Shown here in pieces: positions 33,945-36,785 of a DNA stretch of 36,785 nucleotides. Under the pieces are notes generated by a model, which worked only from the letters and a program-made list of their open reading frames with translations, did no database searches and was not told the DNA's origin. The stretch is from assembly GCA_003646025.1 (NCBI GenBank), contig QNDR01000013.1:1-36785 (forward strand). Direction: 5' to 3'. The translations under genes and the position numbers were made by a program. The DNA is from Candidatus Fermentibacterota bacterium. Its GTDB lineage: Bacteria; Fermentibacterota; Fermentibacteria; Fermentibacterales; JCC-6. Each line of letters opens with the position of its first letter. The first letter of the stretch is position 1.

Positions 33945-36128
33945 TCAGGAATCTGCCAGAACTTTGTGTACCATCACAGCCAGGGTCTGCATTGCAAAAG
34001 GTTTCTGCATAAAACACAGACCTTTCTTTGTAACATCCGGAGAAATAATAATATCGGCAGTGTATCCAGACATAAACAGACACTTCATGGATGGCCTTAT
34101 CTCCTCCGCCTTTTCCGCCAGTTCCCGGCCGTTCATCTGGGGCATTATAAGATCTGTAAGCAGCAGGTGGATTTCCCCTGAGTGGTTGCGCACTATCTCC
34201 AGAGCCTGTTCCGGAAGACTGGCAGGAACAACTCGGTAACCCAGGCCTTCCAGCATTGCGAGCGTCATTTCCAGTACAGCTATCTCGTCTTCCACCAGCA
34301 ACACGGTTTCACCGCTGCCCGTTGGTATCTCCCCGTTGGAAATCTCTGCTGTGTCAACTGTTCCCGTCTCCGGTCTAGGCAGATAGATACTCACTGAAGT
34401 TCCCTGATTCAACTCGCTCCACACATCCACATAGCCGCCGTTCTGTTTGACAATTCCATACACGGTGGCAAGCCCCAGGCCTGTTCCTTTTCCCACGCCC
34501 TTCGTGGTAAAAAACGGCTCGAAAATGTGTCCGAGTACCTCCCTGTCCATACCGCTGCCGCTGTCCGCCACACAGAGTTTCACATAGTCACCTGGAGAAA
34601 TACCCTGATGAGCTGCGCTGAATTCTGCGTCTACATAGGCATTCTCAGTTTTTATACTGATGGCTCCGACTCCGGCAATGGCATCTCTGGCATTTACACA
34701 CAGGTTGATCAGTACCTGGTCGATCTGTCCGGGGTCTATCATAGACAACCACAGGCTGTCAGCAGGTATCCAGCTCAGTTCTATCTGCTCTCCCATAAGC
34801 CTGCGCAACATCTTCAGCTGACCGGCAATCGCTTCGTTGATGTTAAGCGGTCTCGGTTGTATCACCTGCTTCCTGGCAAACGCAAGAAGCTGTCTGGTGA
34901 GCGCGGCGGATTCTTCTGCCGCGTGATGAATCTGGAGAAGTGTACTGTGCAGTTCTTCCACAGGTGAAACATCCTGCAGCGCAAGTTCTGTATGACCGAG
35001 AATCACTGTAAGCAGATTGTTGAAATCATGTGCTACTCCCCCGGCAAGACGACCCAGTGACTCCATTTTCTGGGCTACCGTAAGCTGATCCTGCAGTTTC
35101 TTCTTTTCTCTCTCGTCTATTTTTCTCTGTGAAACATCACGGGAAACTCCGTAGATACCCACCATTGCACCGGAGTGATTCCTGATGGCCTTCATTGTGT
35201 TTTCAAGCCACACAGTTGACCCGTTTTTGTGGTAGTACTCTACTTCCATAACAACGGACCTCTGCAGTTCATCTGGGTGTTCTCTGCTTCGTGCCAGTTC
35301 TTCTGCAACAACCTTTTTTACCCTTGCAAACGACTCCGGGGTTACTTTTTCCTTTAGAGTCTGTCTTTTGCGTTCTTCCGGGGTAAAACCCAGGACCCCA
35401 TGTACAGAGGGAGTTACGAAGGTATTTTTTAGTTCAAGATCAACAGTCCACACAATGTCTGCCATCTTCTCCGCGAGGAACCGATATTTCTCCTCGTTCT
35501 GCCGCAGGCAGTCTTCCGCCATTTTTCTCTGTTCTATTTCTTTATTCAAACTCTCAGTTCTTTTTATCTTCTGGAGATTGCGGTACCCCTGTTCCGAGAT
35601 CATCCGGGCTATCTCTCCGAGAAACTCGGTCATCTTTGCAATACCTTCTCTGGGAATCACAGGTACCTTTTTCACCGCATCGATGTAGCCATCTGTATCA
35701 AAACCATAGGTCTCTGCCTGTCTGCGAAGGCTGTCAAGACCCGGTTCCTTCTGATATATCTGTCCTGTAAACAGCGATGCTATACGCAATCCGTCAACAA
35801 CCACAGGAACCCCACAGTCTATCAGACCGTATTCGCATTTCAGCACAGTTGCTTTTACCGGCTCTTCCCCACAGATCAAAAGATCGGGACGGGTTCTTAT
35901 ACAGGAAACAATCGCATCAGGGCTCGCCCTGTAATACCTGGTACATATTTCCTGCCACCCTGTGCTTATCAGGATATTCATCTCCGGGAAGTCCGATAAT
36001 TCGATGGAAAAACCAGTGGCGTCTGTAAGCTTCTGAAAAATATTCTTCAACCTGGAAATGTCTGCAAGATCCTGTATTCCATACAATCCATCAATCAAAT
36101 ACGGTTCTTTTGAATCCGCTGTGCTCAT
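33945..36128 (-). CDS. Hybrid sensor kinase: PocR-PAS-HisKA-HATPase-receiver
   Basis: A 727-aa soluble hybrid kinase. Domains in order: PocR sensory domain (about 15-185, with Cys residues near 76, 86, 98 and 105 and 'GLRIASLFTGQIYQ'), a coiled coil (about 185-215), PAS (about 210-335), HisKA with H367 in GGVAHDFNN, HATPase_c with 'INLCVNARDAI' (N box), 'DSGSGMD' and 'KGTGLGLATVYGIVKQNGG', and a C-terminal receiver (about 606-727) with D659 in LLTDLIMP and K709 in QKPF. No TM helix and no DNA-binding output were seen. ATG 36128 or GTG 36134 could be the start. PocR domains are thought to bind small organic ligands. The output partner is not in the window. Confidence 0.9.
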   Translation of the reverse strand: MSTADSKEPYLIDGLYGIQDLADISRLKNIFQKLTDATGFSIELSDFPEMNILISTGWQEICTRYYRASPDAIVSCIRTRPDLLICGEEPVKATVLKCEYGLIDCGVPVVVDGLRIASLFTGQIYQKEPGLDSLRRQAETYGFDTDGYIDAVKKVPVIPREGIAKMTEFLGEIARMISEQGYRNLQKIKRTESLNKEIEQRKMAEDCLRQNEEKYRFLAEKMADIVWTVDLELKNTFVTPSVHGVLGFTPEERKRQTLKEKVTPESFARVKKVVAEELARSREHPDELQRSVVMEVEYYHKNGSTVWLENTMKAIRNHSGAMVGIYGVSRDVSQRKIDEREKKKLQDQLTVAQKMESLGRLAGGVAHDFNNLLTVILGHTELALQDVSPVEELHSTLLQIHHAAEESAALTRQLLAFARKQVIQPRPLNINEAIAGQLKMLRRLMGEQIELSWIPADSLWLSMIDPGQIDQVLINLCVNARDAIAGVGAISIKTENAYVDAEFSAAHQGISPGDYVKLCVADSGSGMDREVLGHIFEPFFTTKGVGKGTGLGLATVYGIVKQNGGYVDVWSELNQGTSVSIYLPRPETGTVDTAEISNGEIPTGSGETVLLVEDEIAVLEMTLAMLEGLGYRVVPASLPEQALEIVRNHSGEIHLLLTDLIMPQMNGRELAEKAEEIRPSMKCLFMSGYTADIIISPDVTKKGLCFMQKPFAMQTLAVMVHKVLADS

Positions 36129-36197
36129 TTCCACCCTATTCTATAAAAACTCACGCGTGTTCTAAGATACAAAATACCCTGTTATCTGAGGAGTCCC

Positions 36198-36614
36198 TCA
36201 ATTATCCGGTTCCAACCGTTTCCCCATACTTATCGCCTGATCAACCTTGAATCCGATTTTTGTAGAAATCAATCACTTCTGTGTTGGACGAACGAACCTG
36301 AAGATTGATCTTGGGGCACCCGGCACTGTGAAACATTTCCTCTACTGTATCCATAAGAGAAACCGCAATCCCCCGTCCCGAGAATCCAGGTGAACTGCCA
36401 GGTAGTTAACCCAGCCTCTGTGCCCCTCATAACCGGCCATCACAGAACCAGCAACTGTTTCATCAACTGTGGCAACAAGAAACATCTCCCTTTGAACTTT
36501 GATTTTCCGGTAGATGTCTTTCCGCGGGTCATTTCACGGAACCACCAGACCACAATCCGTCCACAACTGAATAACGCTGCTCTCGTCCCCGGCCTCAAAA
36601 GCTCTTATATGCAT
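36198..36614 (-). pseudogene. GNAT acetyltransferase (YpeA-like), broken
   Basis: Read on the minus strand from ATG 36614, the protein starts MHIRAFEAGDESSVIQLW and has the GNAT family pattern (VP-[W]-NDPRKDI, FLVATVDETVAGSVMAGYEGHRGW, VNYLAVHLDSRDGG). Three lesions interrupt it. A TGA at 36536-36534 stands where the family has Trp (one G-to-A change from TGG). One base is missing in a run of five C (plus strand 36370-36374), after which the frame continues IAVSLMDTVEEMFHSAGCPKINLQV. A third shift in a run of five T (plus strand 36257-36261) restores 'GFKVDQAISMGKRLEPDN' to the stop at 36198. Either a genuine pseudogene or sequencing errors in homopolymers plus a real nonsense change. Confidence 0.8.
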
Positions 36615-36641
36615 TTTCCTGCTATACTTCCTTCTGCACAT

Positions 36642-36785
36642 TCAAGCCTGTACATGTGAGACCTGAAGGGAAGTTGTCTGTGTCCCACCGAACAGACTGG
36701 CTGCCTTCCGGCATGTTATCACTGTGGCGACCGATGAAGAATAGCCGAACTCGGGGCTTACCGCTTCCACGGCAATGGTTGTCTG
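36642..36785 (-). CDS. C-terminal end of an unidentified protein (partial)
   Basis: A frame that is open from the right window edge ends in TGA at 36644-36642 and gives a 47-residue C-terminus (starts QTTIAVEAVSPEFGYSSS, ends SLQVSHVQA). It lies 27 bases upstream of the GNAT start on the same strand. I do not recognise the family. With only 47 residues the coding status itself is uncertain. Confidence 0.35.
   Translation of the reverse strand, partial: QTTIAVEAVSPEFGYSSSVATVITCRKAASLFGGTQTTSLQVSHVQA

Noticed and set aside
36182-36204. Small hairpin at the end of the GNAT gene as a terminator
   Set aside because: Stem of only 5 bp and no T run on the minus strand; too weak.
36534-36536. TGA decoded as Trp (genetic code change)
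   Set aside because: Many clear genes in the window end in TGA (for example prfA and ispG) and Trp is encoded by TGG in the same genes, so TGA works as a stop.

Overview
The window looks like a chromosomal segment of an uncultured Gram-negative (diderm) bacterium. By eye it is of intermediate GC, densely coded, and full of overlapping start/stop codons. Diderm envelope traits are an OmpA-type C-terminal domain fused to a secreted protein, a beta-rich secreted protein resembling a small outer-membrane barrel, lipoproteins with a lipobox, and LysM proteins. The short signal peptides, secreted beta-propeller-like proteins and mix of ATG, GTG and TTG starts are reminiscent of candidate phyla of the FCB group (Fermentibacterota-like lineages). 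That placement is only an impression and was not tested. No rRNA, tRNA, IS element, phage gene, CRISPR array or toxin-antitoxin pair was recognised.

Layout, left to right. (1) 73-783 (-) is a DUF2259-like secreted protein. (2) 1191-2966 (+) holds two tandem paralogous secreted propeller-like proteins closed by a strong terminator. (3) 3069-3725 (+) is a DUF5343-like protein whose 3' end overlaps valS. (4) 12739-3700 (-) is a tightly coupled housekeeping string: phoH, pgpH-like 7TM-HD phosphodiesterase, ybeY, corC-like, recO, glyS, valS. (5) 13761-12809 (-) is a coiled-coil lipoprotein plus a LysM protein with its own promoter and terminator. (6) 16375-13937 (-) is a membrane GAF/degenerate-GGDEF protein and a VanZ-like protein. 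(7) 16572-24751 (+) is rho, rpmE, a terminator, then DUF1385 (yqhQ), prfA, prmC, ispG, glnA and a propeller lipoprotein. (8) 26107-24752 (-) is an arylsulfotransferase-like membrane-anchored propeller, divergent from an MBL-fold hydrolase at 26206-26940 (+). (9) 31449-26930 (-) is an overlapping string: barrel-like secreted protein, cysteine-rich membrane-anchored protein, RNase D-like, endonuclease III, cyclase-family hydrolase and a helical-repeat protein. (10) Acylphosphatase (-) diverges from a large OmpA/carboxypeptidase-regulatory protein (+), which ends in a textbook terminator. (11) A PocR-PAS-histidine kinase-receiver hybrid (-) follows. (12) At the right edge are a broken GNAT acetyltransferase gene and the C-terminal end of an unidentified gene.

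Functional picture. The core is translation, RNA and DNA maintenance: ValRS and GlyRS, RF1 with its methyltransferase PrmC, L31, Rho, YbeY/PhoH, RecO, Nth and an RNase D homologue. To this are added isoprenoid synthesis (IspG), nitrogen assimilation (GlnA), second-messenger turnover (an HD phosphodiesterase, and a probably non-catalytic GGDEF protein) and a set of secreted or envelope proteins specific to this lineage.

No obviously new multi-gene system stands out. The points most worth a second look are the tandem propeller paralogs with a shared C-terminal signature, the degenerate GGDEF sensor, the terminator-like hairpin just ahead of phoH, the near-leaderless acylphosphatase promoter, the duplicated Cys/His module of the 30496-29744 protein, and the GNAT gene carrying three lesions.
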